Source: Hemibagrus wyckioides (taxonomy: Eukaryota; Chordata; Actinopteri; Siluriformes; Bagridae). Taken from it: a DNA stretch of 64,000 bases. Positions within the stretch are counted from its first letter, which is position 1, and every line of letters starts with the position of its first letter. The stretch is from NCBI RefSeq assembly GCF_019097595.1, contig NC_080720.1, positions 24,526,352 through 24,590,351 on the forward strand, written 5' to 3'. The position numbers were made by a program, and so were the translations under genes. Positions 37,110 to 48,539 of the stretch are shown in pieces. The notes under the pieces were generated by a model, which ran no database searches, was not told the origin of the DNA, and worked only from the letters and a program-made list of their open reading frames with translations.

Positions 37110-38728
37110 CAGTCTTATGAAAAAGTTTAGGCACCCCTTGATAAATAACAGATTTTGGTGATTTTTTAATTGAAAAGATGTTAACACAGTCTCTCTTGGA
37201 AATGGAAAAAAATGCACAATATTTTCAGCAAACATTGATGCATAGTTACTTCTTATGCCATAAATTGAACAAAGATAAAAAATAAAAACATTATTATGGC
37301 ACTGTGCAAAAGTTTGGGCACTCTAAGAGTTCCAGAGTCTCAGATTCTTTTTACAAGGTTTCAGACCTTAATCAGCTCGTTAGATCTGATGCATGGCAAC
37401 AGCTGTCATTAGTAAATGCCAATTTCAAAGCTTTACAAATACTTTGACTCTTCAAACCTTGTGCACACACTTGCGGACACTCAACAACCATGGGTTCCTC
37501 TAAGCAGCTGTGTAAGACTCTGAAAATGAAAGTTATTGATGCCCACAATGCAGGAGAAGGCTACAAGAAGATAGCAAAGCGTTGTCAGCTTGCAGTTTCC
37601 ACAGTGAGAAATGTAATTAAGAGATGGCAGTTCAGGGGAACTGTGGAGGTCAAGATGAGATCTGGAAGACCAAGAAAACTCTCGGAGAGAACTGCTCGTA
37701 TGCTGGTCAGAAAGACAAATAAAAACCCCCATTTGACTGCAAAAAACCTGCAGGAAGATTTAGCAGACTCAGGAGTGGTGGTGCACCATTCCACTGTGCA
37801 GCGATGCTTGCACAGACAAGACCTTCATGGAAGAGTCAGCAGGAGAAAACCTTTCCTGCGTCCCCATCATAAAATCCAACGTCAGAAGTATGCAACAGAA
37901 GATCTACAGAAGCCTGATGCGTTTTGGAAACAAGTGCTGTGGACTGATGAAGTTAAAATAGAACTCTTTGGCCACAATCAGCAAAGGCATGTTTGGAGAA
38001 AAAAAGGAGCAGCATTTCATGAAAAGAACACCTTGCCAACTATTAAGCATAGGGGTGGATCTATCATGCTTTGGGGTTGTGTTGCAGCCAGTGGCACGGG
38101 AAACATTGCACGGGTGGAGGGAAGAATGGATTCCACTAAATACCAGCAAATTCTGGAAGCAAACATCATACCATCTGTAAAAAAGCTGAAGCTGAAAAGA
38201 GGATGGCTTCTACAACAGGACAATGATCCTAAACATACCTCGAAATCCACTATGGAATACCTAAAGAGACGCAAGCTGAAGGTTTTGGAATGGCCATCAC
38301 AGTCCCCTGATTTAAACATCATTGAAAATTTGTGGGTAGATCTTAAAAGAGCTGTGCATGCAAGACGACCAAAGAATATTACAGAACTAGAAGCCTTTTG
38401 CAAGGAAGAATGGGAGAAAATCCCAAGTACAAGAATTGAAAGACTTTTAGCTGGCTATACAAAGCGTTTGCAAGCTGTGATATCTGCCAGAGGAGGTGTT
38501 ACTAAGTACTGATTATGTAGGGTGCCCAAACTTTTGCACAGTGCCACAATAATGTTTTTATTTTTTTATCTTTGTTCATGGCATAAGAAGTAACTATGCA
38601 TCAATGTTTGCTGAAAATATTGTGCATTTTTTCCATTTCCAAGAGAGACTGTGTTAACATCTTTTCAATTAAAAAATCACCAAAATCTGTTAATTATCAA
38701 GGGGTGCCTAAACTTTTACATAAGACTG
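37110..38728 (+). mobile_element. Full-length Sleeping Beauty-like element E
   Basis: 1619 bp between two TA dinucleotides. Both ends have long inverted repeats of ~210 bp. Each contains an outer motif (AAAAGTTTAGGCACCCCTT at the left; reverse form at the right) and an inner one (GCAAAAGTTTGGGCAC), the IR/DR design of Sleeping Beauty-type Tc1 elements. The ends are very similar to each other, consistent with recent activity. Confidence 0.95.
37490..38512 (+). CDS. Intact DD34E Tc1/mariner transposase (element E)
   Basis: One uninterrupted frame of 340 residues, the same length as Sleeping Beauty transposase. Residues 1-110 form the paired-like DNA-binding region with two helix-turn-helix units, separated by the GRPRKL hook at 59-64. 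The catalytic triad is D153 (VLWTDEVKIELFG), D244 (LQQDNDPKHTSK) and E279 (NIIENLW), spacing 34 between the last two. GGSIMLWG at 189-196 is the usual glycine-rich box, and the end is GGVTKY. The enzyme would cut and paste the element at TA sites in the nucleus. No internal stop or frameshift is visible, so it may be functional or only recently silent. Confidence 0.95.
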   Translation: MGSSKQLCKTLKMKVIDAHNAGEGYKKIAKRCQLAVSTVRNVIKRWQFRGTVEVKMRSGRPRKLSERTARMLVRKTNKNPHLTAKNLQEDLADSGVVVHHSTVQRCLHRQDLHGRVSRRKPFLRPHHKIQRQKYATEDLQKPDAFWKQVLWTDEVKIELFGHNQQRHVWRKKGAAFHEKNTLPTIKHRGGSIMLWGCVAASGTGNIARVEGRMDSTKYQQILEANIIPSVKKLKLKRGWLLQQDNDPKHTSKSTMEYLKRRKLKVLEWPSQSPDLNIIENLWVDLKRAVHARRPKNITELEAFCKEEWEKIPSTRIERLLAGYTKRLQAVISARGGVTKY

Positions 38729-39653
38729 TAAACTGATGGAGCGGGGTCAGCAGATGCTGAGGCGCATAGTGCGAAGAGGTCGCCAACTTTCTGCAGAGTC
38801 AATCGCTACAGACCTCCAAACTTCATGTGGCCTTCAGATTAGCTCAAGAACAGTGCGCAGAGAGCTTCATGGAATGGGTTTCCATGGCCGAGCAGCTGCA
38901 TCCAAGCCATACATCACCAAGTGCAATGCAAAGCGTCGGATGCAGTGGTGTAAAGCACACCGCCACTGGACTCTAGAGCAGTGGAGACACGTTCTCTGGA
39001 GTGACGAATCGCGCTTCTCCATCTGGCAATCTGATGGACGAGTCTGGGTTTGGCGGTTGCCAGGAGAACGGTACTTGTCTGACTGCATTGTGCCAAGTGT
39101 AAAGTTTGGTGGAGGGGGGATTATGGTGTGGGGTTGTTTTTCAGGAGCTGGGCTTGGCCCCTTAGTTCCAGTGAAAGGAACTCTGAATGCTTCAGCATAC
39201 CAAGACATTTTGGACTATTCCATGCTCCCAACTTTGTGGGAACACTTTGGAGCTGGCCCCTTCCTCTTCCAACATGACTGTGCACCAGTGCACAAAGCAA
39301 GGTCCATAAAGACATGGATGACAGAGAATGGTGTGGATGAACTTGACTGGCCTGCACAGAGTCCTGACCTCAACCCAATAGAACACCTTTGGGATGAATT
39401 AGAGCGGAGACTGAGAGCCAGGCCTTCTCGTGCAACATCAGTGTGTGACCTCACAAATGCGCTTCTGGAAGAATGGTCAAAATTTCCCATAAACACACTC
39501 CTAAACCTTGTGGACAGCCTTCCCAGAAGAGTTGAAGCTGTTATAGCTGCAAAGGGTGGACTGATGTCATATTGAACCCTATGGATTAGGAATGGGATGA
39601 ACTTAAGTTCATATGCGAGTCAAGGCAGGTGAGCGAATACTTTTGGCAATATA

Positions 39654-39656
<3 letters not shown>

Positions 39657-39723
<67 letters not shown>

Positions 39724-39768
39724 GTATATGTATATGTATATATATATGTATATGTATATATATATGTA
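39657..39768. repeat. TA / TATG microsatellite
   Basis: TA repeat with TG interruptions after element D; probably the right half of the TA repeat into which D inserted. Confidence 0.9.
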
Positions 39769-40644
39769 CTACTTTTATCAACTGTGTTTACAATAAAAAT
39801 TAAAAGTGAGACTATTATCTGAATAATAACATTGTTTTTTTCATTGACCCTTTTTTTATTGCTGTCCCGTTCAAGGGCTGTAAGGTATTTTATTCACACG
39901 GTGTGAAAGCGGCGCGGCGCAGACCGAAAGGTGTATGACATTAAAGTATCGCGAGAGCGGATGTAGTGCATATTCGAGCGCACACTCTCGCGGTATTTGG
40001 CGTGCGTGCGTGTGTGTGTGTGTGTGCGTGCAGAGAGGGTTTCAGTCAAAATCGCGTACAGTAAACGGCAACAGTGCTCAGCTAAAACGATCAACATTTA
40101 CTTAATTCCTCTACACTCAAAATTCGGGATAAAACATTCGAGGCTAGATTAAAATCATTCGGGGCTCGAGCCCCTGGGTATAACTATCACTTAAAATGTT
40201 CATTTAAGGTTTTGTTTACTTTCTGTTTGCATCTTGTTATAACATTATACAAATATGTTGTGTTTGTTATGAAATGTACTTTAAATAACTTTAAAAGTAA
40301 ATAAGTATTATAGTATCCAGTATTCTAAATCGTCTTGAGCAAATCATGAATGCAGAATCGATACTAAAATTTTCTGTTACACAATCTATTCAGATAAAGT
40401 CGACTCCCAGTGTTCACTTTTGCATCAGCTGAAAGAGATTGCTCAGAGTCACTTATTGTTGCCTGCAAAAATATTTTGATATTGGTGAATAGTCATTGTT
40501 TAAACTATTTACTGGGAAAAACAAACAAATCCAGTTGATACAGAAAACCAGCCCAGAATGTGTAGACATTATTCAGTGCAGCAAATGTTCTACAATGCCT
40601 AATATGTCCATATTGCTAAGATGAGCAAATTAACAGTTATACTA

Positions 40645-42220
40645 CAACCCCTGGCAAAAAGGGTCCATATATGGATTCACCACTCTTGGAAGATGTTCAT
40701 TCAGTTGTTTAATTGTGTAAAAAAAATGAAAAAAAAAAAACAATCACAGACATGCCACAAAACTATTTTCATTTAACATTCCAACCTTCTGGCTATGAAA
40801 CACTTACAAAAATAAAAAAGAAAGAAAATTGTAGTCAATTGCAACTGTTTTTACAGATCAAACAGGGGAAATAAATATGGAATCACTCAATTCTGAGGAA
40901 AATATTATGGAATCACCATGTACTTTGCAGTTCTAAAACAAACACCTGTATCTGATTACATCTGCTAATTAGTCTGCAGTTAAAAAAGAGCTCAGAGAGC
41001 TGTTGAACCAAGCTGATTGACATAAATCATGGCTCCAACATTTGTCAGTTGAAACAAAGGAGAGGATTATAAAACTTCTTGAAGAAGGTAAATCTTCACG
41101 GAATGTTGCAAAAGATGTTGGTTGTTCCCAGCCAGCTGTTTCTAAAATCTGGACCAAGTACAAATCAAATGGGAAGGTTGTAAAAGGGAAGGGTAGACCA
41201 AGGAAAGTTGAGTCAATGTCTGTGACCGAACTGTATGAAATTGCCTAAAAGAAATGGGATTTACATACAGAAAAGCCAAATGAAAACCATCATTTACATC
41301 TTAACAGAAAAAAAACAAGGTTTCAGTGGGCTAAAGAAAAGCAATCATGAACTGTGGATGACTGGATGAGAGTGATATTCAGTGATGAATCACGAAGCTG
41401 CATTGGGCAAGGTGATGATGCTGGAACTTTTTTTTGGTGCCGTTCCAATGAAATTTATAAAGACAACTGCCTGAAGAAAACATGCAAATTTCCACAATCA
41501 TTAATAATATGGGGTTGTATGTCAGGTAAAGGTATGGGAGAGATGACAGTCATTACATCCTCAATAAATGCAGAAGTTTATATTGAGATTTGGACACTTT
41601 TCTTATTCCATCAATTGAAAGGATGTTTGGTGATGATGGCATCATTTTTCAGGATGATAATGCATCGTGCCATAGGGCAAAAGCTGTGAAAACCTTCCTT
41701 CAAGAAAGACATATAATGTCAATGGCATGGCCTGCAAATAGTCCAGACCTCTATCCAATTGAAAATCTATGGTGGAAATGAAAGAAAATGGTCCACGAAA
41801 AGGCTCCAACCTGCAAAGCTGATCTGGCAACTGCAATAAGAGAAAGTTGGAGCCGGATTGATGAAGAATACTGTTTGTCGATAGTTAAATCCATGCCTCA
41901 GAGAATTCAAGCTGTTATAAAAGCCAGAGGTGGTGCAACAAAGTACTAGTGGTGTTTTTGTTTGGTGATTCCATAATATTTTCCTCAGAATTGAGTGATT
42001 CCATATTTTTTTCCTCTGTTTAATCTGTAAAAACAGTTGTAATTGACTACAATTTTCATTCTTTTTTATTTTTGTAAGTGTTTCATAAAGCCAGAAGGTT
42101 GGAATGTTAAATGAAAATAGTTTTGTAGCATGTCTGTGATTGTTTTTTTTTTCTACACAATTAAACAATTGAATGAACTTCTTCCAAGAGTGGTGATTCC
42201 ATACTTTTTGCCAGGGGTTG
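40645..42220 (+). pseudogene. Tc1-like IR/DR element with frameshifted transposase
   Basis: Ends CAACCCCTGGCAAAAAG and CTTTTTGCCAGGGGTTG lie inside TA on both sides; inverted repeats are ~230-280 bp with inner copies of ATGGAATCAC. The transposase starts near 41042 (SVETKERIIKLLEEGKSSRN) and ends GGATKY at 41947. Catalytic blocks are present in different frames: VIFSDESR, IIFQDDNASCH and PIENLWW. Stops lie at ~41248 and ~41780 and a frame change near 41600. Confidence 0.85.
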
Positions 42221-42690
42221 TATACAGTTTCTAGGGACTCAGTGTGTCTATGGAGAGGACAGTATACCAGTTCCCAAATAATTGTAAGAAAAAAAATATT
42301 AGACAAGATTTCCTAGGAGGGACTTCTTAGTTTGAATATCTACCAAGAATAGCCTACAGTTTCATTGAACTGTTTTTTAAGCATTTGAGGTGTTTTGTTT
42401 GTTTGTTTGTTTGTTTGTTTTAGTTTAAATAAATCTTTTGGAACTCTATTTGTGGTGTTCTGCATGTGAGTCTATCAACCAAAATAGACTAGTGGTATAT
42501 CATTGGGCTACCACTCTGGAAACTCTGGCTCAGACAGACAGCTTTAGCAGAAAGCATTTTCCAATTTCTTGTTGTGAAAAATACATAAAATGTATGATAG
42601 ACTGACTTGCAGAACACCACAAGGAAGCAGATAGACTGCTTATAAGAAAAAAAAAACATTTTTAACTGAAACACCACCATTTATGTTTGC
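42221..42690. other. No recognisable gene
   Basis: AT-rich; a TTTG run at 42396-42420. Confidence 0.5.
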
Positions 42691-42699
42691 TCAGATCAT

Positions 42700-42855
42700 A
42701 GCCTGGGTTAAATGTAGAGCAGCATGAGACTCTTGAAACACTTTATGACAATGGTTGTCAGTGCAACAGGACAGTAGTCATTTGGGCAGGACACTGGAGA
42801 CTTCGGCATGGGGATAATGGTGGTGGCCACTGTTGTAGAAGTGGCTGTGGATTCA
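42700..42855 (-). pseudogene. LINE reverse transcriptase fragment
   Basis: The minus strand reads [20 protein letters not shown] then [13 protein letters not shown], the palm-entry motif of fish L2/Rex-type reverse transcriptase. Short and isolated. Confidence 0.65.
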
Positions 42856-43204
42856 CTTGGTTGTAATCTCAATAGCTAGAAACAAGTACCTCGTTCTTAG
42901 ACCATTCAATGTATGATAAATACATAAGCCTTACCACACAAGAGTTGCATTTCTGTCAGCACAAATCAAGGTGAGCCCATTTAGCTGAATGGTGGCATCT
43001 GGAGCTTGTCATATCTCCAAGAAAATGCAGTACCCTGTAAACTCACACTATATTGTCTGCTGGAATCAAATGTAGTTCAATTTATTGTCTACAAATGGAA
43101 AACAGCAGCATTTTGGATCTGAAGCAGCTGGTGTGTGGTATTTATGTGCCACCATCTTGGAGCTATTCCATCTATTTATGCAACATTTTGTGCTTTAGGG
43201 AGTT

Positions 43205-44118
43205 CATGTACTTTATTCTGAGCAATATACCATTCATATTTTGTGGCAAGCAGCACATGTTTTGCTTGCTGTACCTATTGTTCTCTTAACTTCTCTGCAT
43301 GGGTGTGAACTGAAATAACCTGTACTTATGGTTCAGTCACACCCATTTAATTACCTAACAATTCTAATTCTCACTGTTTTCTTCATGAAGTATATTCCTG
43401 TTTTTTCTTTCTTACTCATCCTACACCTTATTTGTTCATTCTTACATTCTGTTTCAGTGGTCACTTCAAGTTGTTTAGTCTGTTAAACATCTATAAACAG
43501 CATCCCATAACTCTTATGTTATGATGGTTAACTTTATCTTTTATTTCCATTATATAATCACATGTGCAAAATGTATAGATTAAAATACCTTTAATGTATC
43601 TTAAAAAGCCTTATGTTAAAGTTTTTCATTCATAGACATTAGTTTTCATAGTTTTTACTGATAAATATTGCCAAATAAGGGTCTCCATATGCTCTCTTGA
43701 TTATTCTGTTCTACTTTGACAAATTTCATTGTGTCTACTCAAGTTTATCTTAAGACATCAATCTCCAATATTCCCCTGGCTAAACCATTTGAACTGAACA
43801 TTATCAACACTTAATAAAAGGGGTAAATTGTGATTAAGTTTGGATAACTGACCATAAACAAACAGTACAAAATGTAGTATGAAGTGTACACAGCCAATTT
43901 TAATTTAATATTTATTCCAACTATTAATCACACTCACCTACTTCTCACGAATCAAAGTAATGTGGTAACAGTGATGTGCCTTCTTCTGTTCACTACCCTT
44001 CCCCTAAACCAAAGAGATGGAAGGTGAGTTTGGTGTCATTTCTTGCTATGTAAATTGGATATTCAATTTTCTATTTAAACATTTTACTGTATTGTCTCTT
44101 TACCCACTCATCTGATCA
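43205..44118. repeat. Diverged duplication, copy 1
   Basis: From ACCATTCATATTTTGTGG to TGATCATTAGAA this ~0.9 kb matches 50860-51850 in order, with many substitutions and indels. Landmarks: GGGTGTGAACTGAAATAACC in both and GGTGAGTTTGGTGT in both. No coding potential is evident. The hAT at 44127 sits at its right border. Confidence 0.75.
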
Positions 44119-44520
44119 TTAGAAATTAGGGTTGCAAAATTTCGGGAATTTTCAAGGCTGGAAACTTTCCATGGGAATAACAGGGCAGGGGCATAATTTC
44201 CACTGGGGACGGGGGGACAGTCAGCAATGAAACACAAAAAGCGGGAACAGATGGCTTTAATGTCATCATGGATGAAAAGAAAGGAGATACACTGTTGTTG
44301 CTAGGTAGACTTCAGACTGTTAGCTAAATATTTAATGTAGATTCGAACTTTCTGTGTACCATGAAAACGAGTTCACTTTAAACCACACATTTTCTGTCAG
44401 CAATGCAGGGACAAGCAGACTCTGGATGCTAGTTTAATGTTTGACTCTATATGACCATAACTAATAATAGTTCTTTCGTCTACCTTTTGCTAGCCAGTTT
44501 TCTGTTATCATACAAAAGTA

Positions 44521-45322
44521 CAGTACTGATAACATGTTTGGACACATTATTATTTATAATTTTTGAAAGAGGTCTCTTATGTTCATTAAGCCTGCATTTA
44601 TTTGACCAAAAATACATATCAAAACAATAATATTGTTAAATATTATTATAATTTAAAATAACGATTTTCTGTTTTAATATACTTTAAAATATAATGTATT
44701 TTTGTAATGCAAAGCAGAATTTTCATCAGCCAATAGTCTTCAGTGTTGCATTATCCTTCAGAAGTCATTCTATGAAATCATTCTATAAAAAATGTTCTTT
44801 ATTTATTGTCAAGTTCGAAACAGGTGTGCTGCTTAATTAAAAAAACAAAACATTCATTATTCATTTAATTCATTTGTTATTCATTTCAGGATTCTTTGAT
44901 GAATAAAAAGTAAAAAAAAAAAAAAAAAAAGTCAGTAAGTTTTTGAAAGAAATTGATACTTTCATTTTATATTGTTAGAAAACACTTCTGTTTTAAATAA
45001 ATTCTGTTCTTTTACATTTTTTATTCATCAACGAATTCTTAAAAAAGGATCATAGCTTCCAAAAAATATTACGCGGCAAATGTTTCCAACATTGATAATA
45101 AATATCATATTAAAATGATTTCTGAAGGATTATGTTACATTGAAAACTGGAGTAATGGCTGAAAAAAGAAAACCATTATTTTAAATTGTAATAATATTTC
45201 ACAATACTACTGTTTTTTAATGCATTTGTTACTAAATAAATGCAGGCTTGAATGATGAGCATAAGAGACTTCTTTCAAAAACATTAAAAATTGTAATGTG
45301 TCCAAACTTTTGACTGGTACTG
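44521..45322. mobile_element. Palindromic Tc1-type MITE inside the hAT element
   Basis: Ends CAGTACTGATAACATGTTTG and CCAAACTTTTGACTGGTACTG beside TA; long inner arms also pair (AGTCTCTTATG-type with CATAAGAGACTTC; CCTGCATTTATTTG with its reverse). 802 bp, no transposase. Confidence 0.85.
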
Positions 45323-45500
45323 TATATACTAAGTTATAGTTTGTTTTAGCAAGCATGCTGATTGAGAAGTATTTATTCAATTATCCTATTTCTAATTCAA
45401 TTGTAAAATGTTTACCATTCCAGCATATTCCAATAGTTTAGCCATATCTGTGCATTGCATAAGTGTTTTTATAATCTTTTTTTCTAATTTTATTCTGCAG

Positions 45501-46840
45501 AACAATGTGAAAGGAAAGGCTGTGTACAGTTGCATGTACTGTGCAAGGACCTATGTTAAGAATGCCATAAAAATGCAGCAACATATAGCCAAATGCCCAA
45601 AGTTTTTGCAGAGCTCAAAACCAGCAACCCCAGACAAGAGTTCAACTGCTTCCATTTGATGTACAAATTATTCTGATTCAGACACCCTCTCATCAGCTCC
45701 TTGTCACTCTGGAATCAGAGGATTTATTGTTCATCAATGGATGAACGTAGCCAGAGAAATGCTGATGAATGTTTTACTTGAGCAATGTATGCAACTGGCA
45801 CACCTATGATGCTCACAGCCAATGTTTATTGGAAGAGATTCCTGAATGTTCTTTGCCCTGCATACACACCTCCCACCAGTTCAATAGAATGCAAGCAAAG
45901 GTCAAGCAAACCATTGACAAAGCAGACTGCATTTCCATCATCTCTGATGGGTGGTCGAATGTCCGGGGACAAGGAATTATCAACTACATTTTCACCACTT
46001 CTCAACCAGTATTCTATAAGAGCACAGACACAAAGGACAATAGACATACAGACATCTATATTGCTGATGATCTGAAAGCAGTCATCAATGACTTTGGACC
46101 TAAGAAGGTTTTTGCACTTGTAACTGACAATGCTGCAAACATGAAGGCATGGAGGAGACCTACCCTCACGTAACAACAATTGATTCTGCTGTCCATGCTC
46201 TTAATTTTCTCCTTAAGGAGTGAAATATGTGAAGGGCAAACAAGTAGCTTCAGCAATCTACCTCTCCAAGCAAAAAGAAAAAAACAAGAACACCACACTG
46301 TAGCTCCCAGGCAACACTCAATGGGGTGGTGTTGTCATCATGTACGACAGTCTGCTAGAGGGGAAGGAGTCTTAGCAAGAGATGGCCATGTCCCAGACTG
46401 CAGCCATTGAAAGTGTCATCAAGAGAATCCTGTTGAATGATGTGTTCTGGGAAAGAGTGATTAGCAGCCTGACAAATACTCCAACCAATAGCAGCAGCTA
46501 TTGACAAGATAGAAGGTGATATTTCCATCTTGTCAGATGTTAAATGTCTGTTTGCTGAGCTCAAAGAAGAAATACAAACTGTCCTGCCCACCTCCCTGCT
46601 GCTGCAAGCAAAGGATACTGCAGTGGTCAAATCATTGGAGAAGCGCCAAGAGTTCTGGCGCCAAAGGTCTGCAACAGGCTCATGTTTGCCATCTGGGCAA
46701 ACCAACAGCTCTTTGAGCCTGACATAGAGCCATCCTCGACAAGGCTGGACAGTGACACCGAAGATGAAGTCGAGTCAGATGTCGAAGAAGCAGAGATGGA
46801 AAATGTTTATAATGTCCAGGAAAAAGCGATTGAGACCTGA
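45501..46840 (+). pseudogene. hAT transposase (BED finger, DUF659-like), broken
   Basis: After an acceptor TTATTCTGCAG, NNVKGKAVYSCMYCARTYVK and MQQHIAKC form a BED-type zinc finger (CX2C, HX4C). The best preserved block, 45900-46150, reads DKADCISIISDGWSNVRGQG and later KKVFALVTDNAANMKAW, the RNase H-like core with its DGW and TDNAANM signatures. A C-terminal piece near 46520-46850 is in another frame. Several stops and frame changes, so it cannot make a full enzyme. Domain names are from recognition only. Confidence 0.8.
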
Positions 46841-47315
46841 ATAGATTAAGAGGAAAAATGCAGAAAATTTAAGAAGCTTGAGAGAAAATGCTTTCATTTG
46901 AAATTTGAATGGGACTTTTTTGGAAGGGAAAGGGTGGGGGATGCTTTTGATTTACAGCAAACATAAAGAAATATGTTTGTTTTATTTTTTTTTACCTTCA
47001 ACATTTATTCTTTTGTTTTCAATGAAAGAATTAATTAAAGTTCTACTTACAATTAAATTAAAGTCAAAATTTTTCTTTTATGCATTACTTTATGACTTAC
47101 ATGTCAGCTTATGACCAAACACAATGTTTATATTTATGTTTTTATATACAGTTTATATAAATTTCCCCAAATTTCTAATTAATTTAAATAAAAATTCTCA
47201 TAAATTCCCATAAATTCCTGTTAAGTTCCCGACTTGGAATATTTCCAGAATTAAGATGAAGTTCCCATGGAAATCTGCTGGAAATTTTCTGCTCCTTTTC
47301 TACCCTATTAGAAAT

Positions 47316-47630
47316 ATAATGGAGCCAAGCAGAATAAACTTTCGAAATTAAGTCAGAATTTAACTGCAGTGATCATTTATGTGCCCTGTATTTGCATTCT
47401 CATTTATGAAGTAACCATAAAATACTTCTCCAGAATTATTTCTTGGGTAACAATGACCAAGTGTACTGCCCTTTTTTATACATTCTTTTTCTAACTTTCC
47501 TACTTAGAAACATGAAACATACAAATAAAATGTAAAATTTTATTTTAGATTAATTGGGTTCATTTGGCAGTGCAAATACTGAAGCTAGCTTGATTAATAC
47601 TAAGCTAATGCTAACTTGATGGTTATTGCT
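47316..47630. other. No recognisable feature
   Basis: AT-rich flank of the hAT element. Confidence 0.4.
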
Positions 47631-47819
47631 AATTGCTGTACTTAACACATTTGTGCCATTTGGCAGACACCCATTTCCAGAGCAACTTACAGATGTTCTT
47701 TAAAATCTCTGTCAACAAATAGGTCCTGATTTTGTTCAATACCTCATGAATTAAGAATACCATCAGTCTAAAAACTATATTGGGGAGGTAATATATCTTG
47801 AAAAGCAGACAGCACATTT

Positions 47820-48470
47820 TTCCAGTCAGGGTGTCCATTCTGACCCCTGTGTAACACCCAAGGTACCAACAATGTGAGCATCAGAACTGGACCACGGAGC
47901 AATGGAAGAAGGTGACCTGGTCTGATGCCTCACATTTTCTTTTAAATCACGAGGATGACCTGGTGCATGTGCGTCGCTTACCTGGGGGACACATGTTACC
48001 AGAATGCACTATGGGAAAAAGGCAAGCCAGCGGAGGTAATGTTATGCTTTGGGCAATGTTCTGCTGGGAAACCTTGGGTCCTGCCATCCATGTGGTTGTT
48101 ACTTTGACACGTACCACCTACCTAAGCATTGTTGCAGTCCATATACACTCGTTCATGGAAACGGTATTCCCTGATGGCTGTAGCCTTTTTCAGCAGGATA
48201 TTGTGCCATGCCACAAAGCAAAAAATGGTTCAGGAATGGTTTGATGAGCACAACAACGAGTTTGAGGTGTTGACTTGGCCTCCAAATTTCCCAGATCTAA
48301 ATCCAATCGAGTATCTGTGGGATGTTCTGAACAAACAAGTCCAATACATGGAGGCCCCACCTCGCAACTTAAAGGACCTAAAGGATGTGCTGCTAACATC
48401 TTGGTGCCAGGTACCACAGCACACCTTCAGATGTAGTGGTGTAGTACGGGTAGTGATAAGTGCTTTGTGA
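47820..48470 (+). pseudogene. Tc1-like transposase fragment
   Basis: Same family as 19390-20375. Reads WSDASHFLLNHEDD (first catalytic region), LFQQDIVPCH (second) and PPNFPDLNPIEYLWDVLNKQ (third, E) with a frame change near 48230. Terminal repeats are missing; the left side is joined to a SINE-like piece. Confidence 0.8.
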
Positions 48471-48539
48471 TAAGAAGGTGCTAGGGTGTTTTTAAACATG
48501 CATCAGTTTTAGTAGGGATATTCCAAAATTACAAGCAGA

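Larger units (their letters stand above)
36789..39656 (+). pseudogene. Tc1-like element D, split by element E
   Basis: Terminal repeats as in F, with TA on both sides. The N-terminal half of the transposase is at 36923-37107 (1-base loss near 37060 shifts frame), and the C-terminal half at 38736-39575 has all three catalytic residues. Removing 37110-38728 and one TA restores the sister order GGCCACG-TA-AACTGA. Confidence 0.95.
34021..40184. mobile_element. Large composite hAT-type element with nested transposons
   Basis: GGTATAAC occurs at 34021-34028 and 40177-40184 and flanks 34029-40176. Ends are CAGGGGCGTTTCTAGGATTT and GGGGCTCGAGCCCCTG. Perfect 8-bp duplications and CAGGGGC termini are hAT hallmarks. 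Original hAT sequence remains at ~34029-34500 and ~39768-40176 (related to 17341-17735); most of the interior is later insertions. No transposase of its own remains. Confidence 0.85.
44119..47315 (+). mobile_element. hAT element with perfect 8-bp target duplication
   Basis: TTAGAAAT at 44119-44126 and 47308-47315 flanks 44127-47307 (3181 bp). Ends TAGGGTTGCAAAA and TTTTCTACCCTA are imperfect inverted repeats. It contains a nested MITE and a decayed transposase. The duplicated segment at 51847 shows a related site without the element. Confidence 0.93.

Noticed and set aside
37904..38403. Minus-strand frames opposite the element E transposase
   Set aside because: Antisense by-products of an intact coding frame.
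41767..42306. Minus-strand 179-codon open frame
   Set aside because: Runs through the right inverted repeat and the transposase end of a Tc1-like element; no domain.
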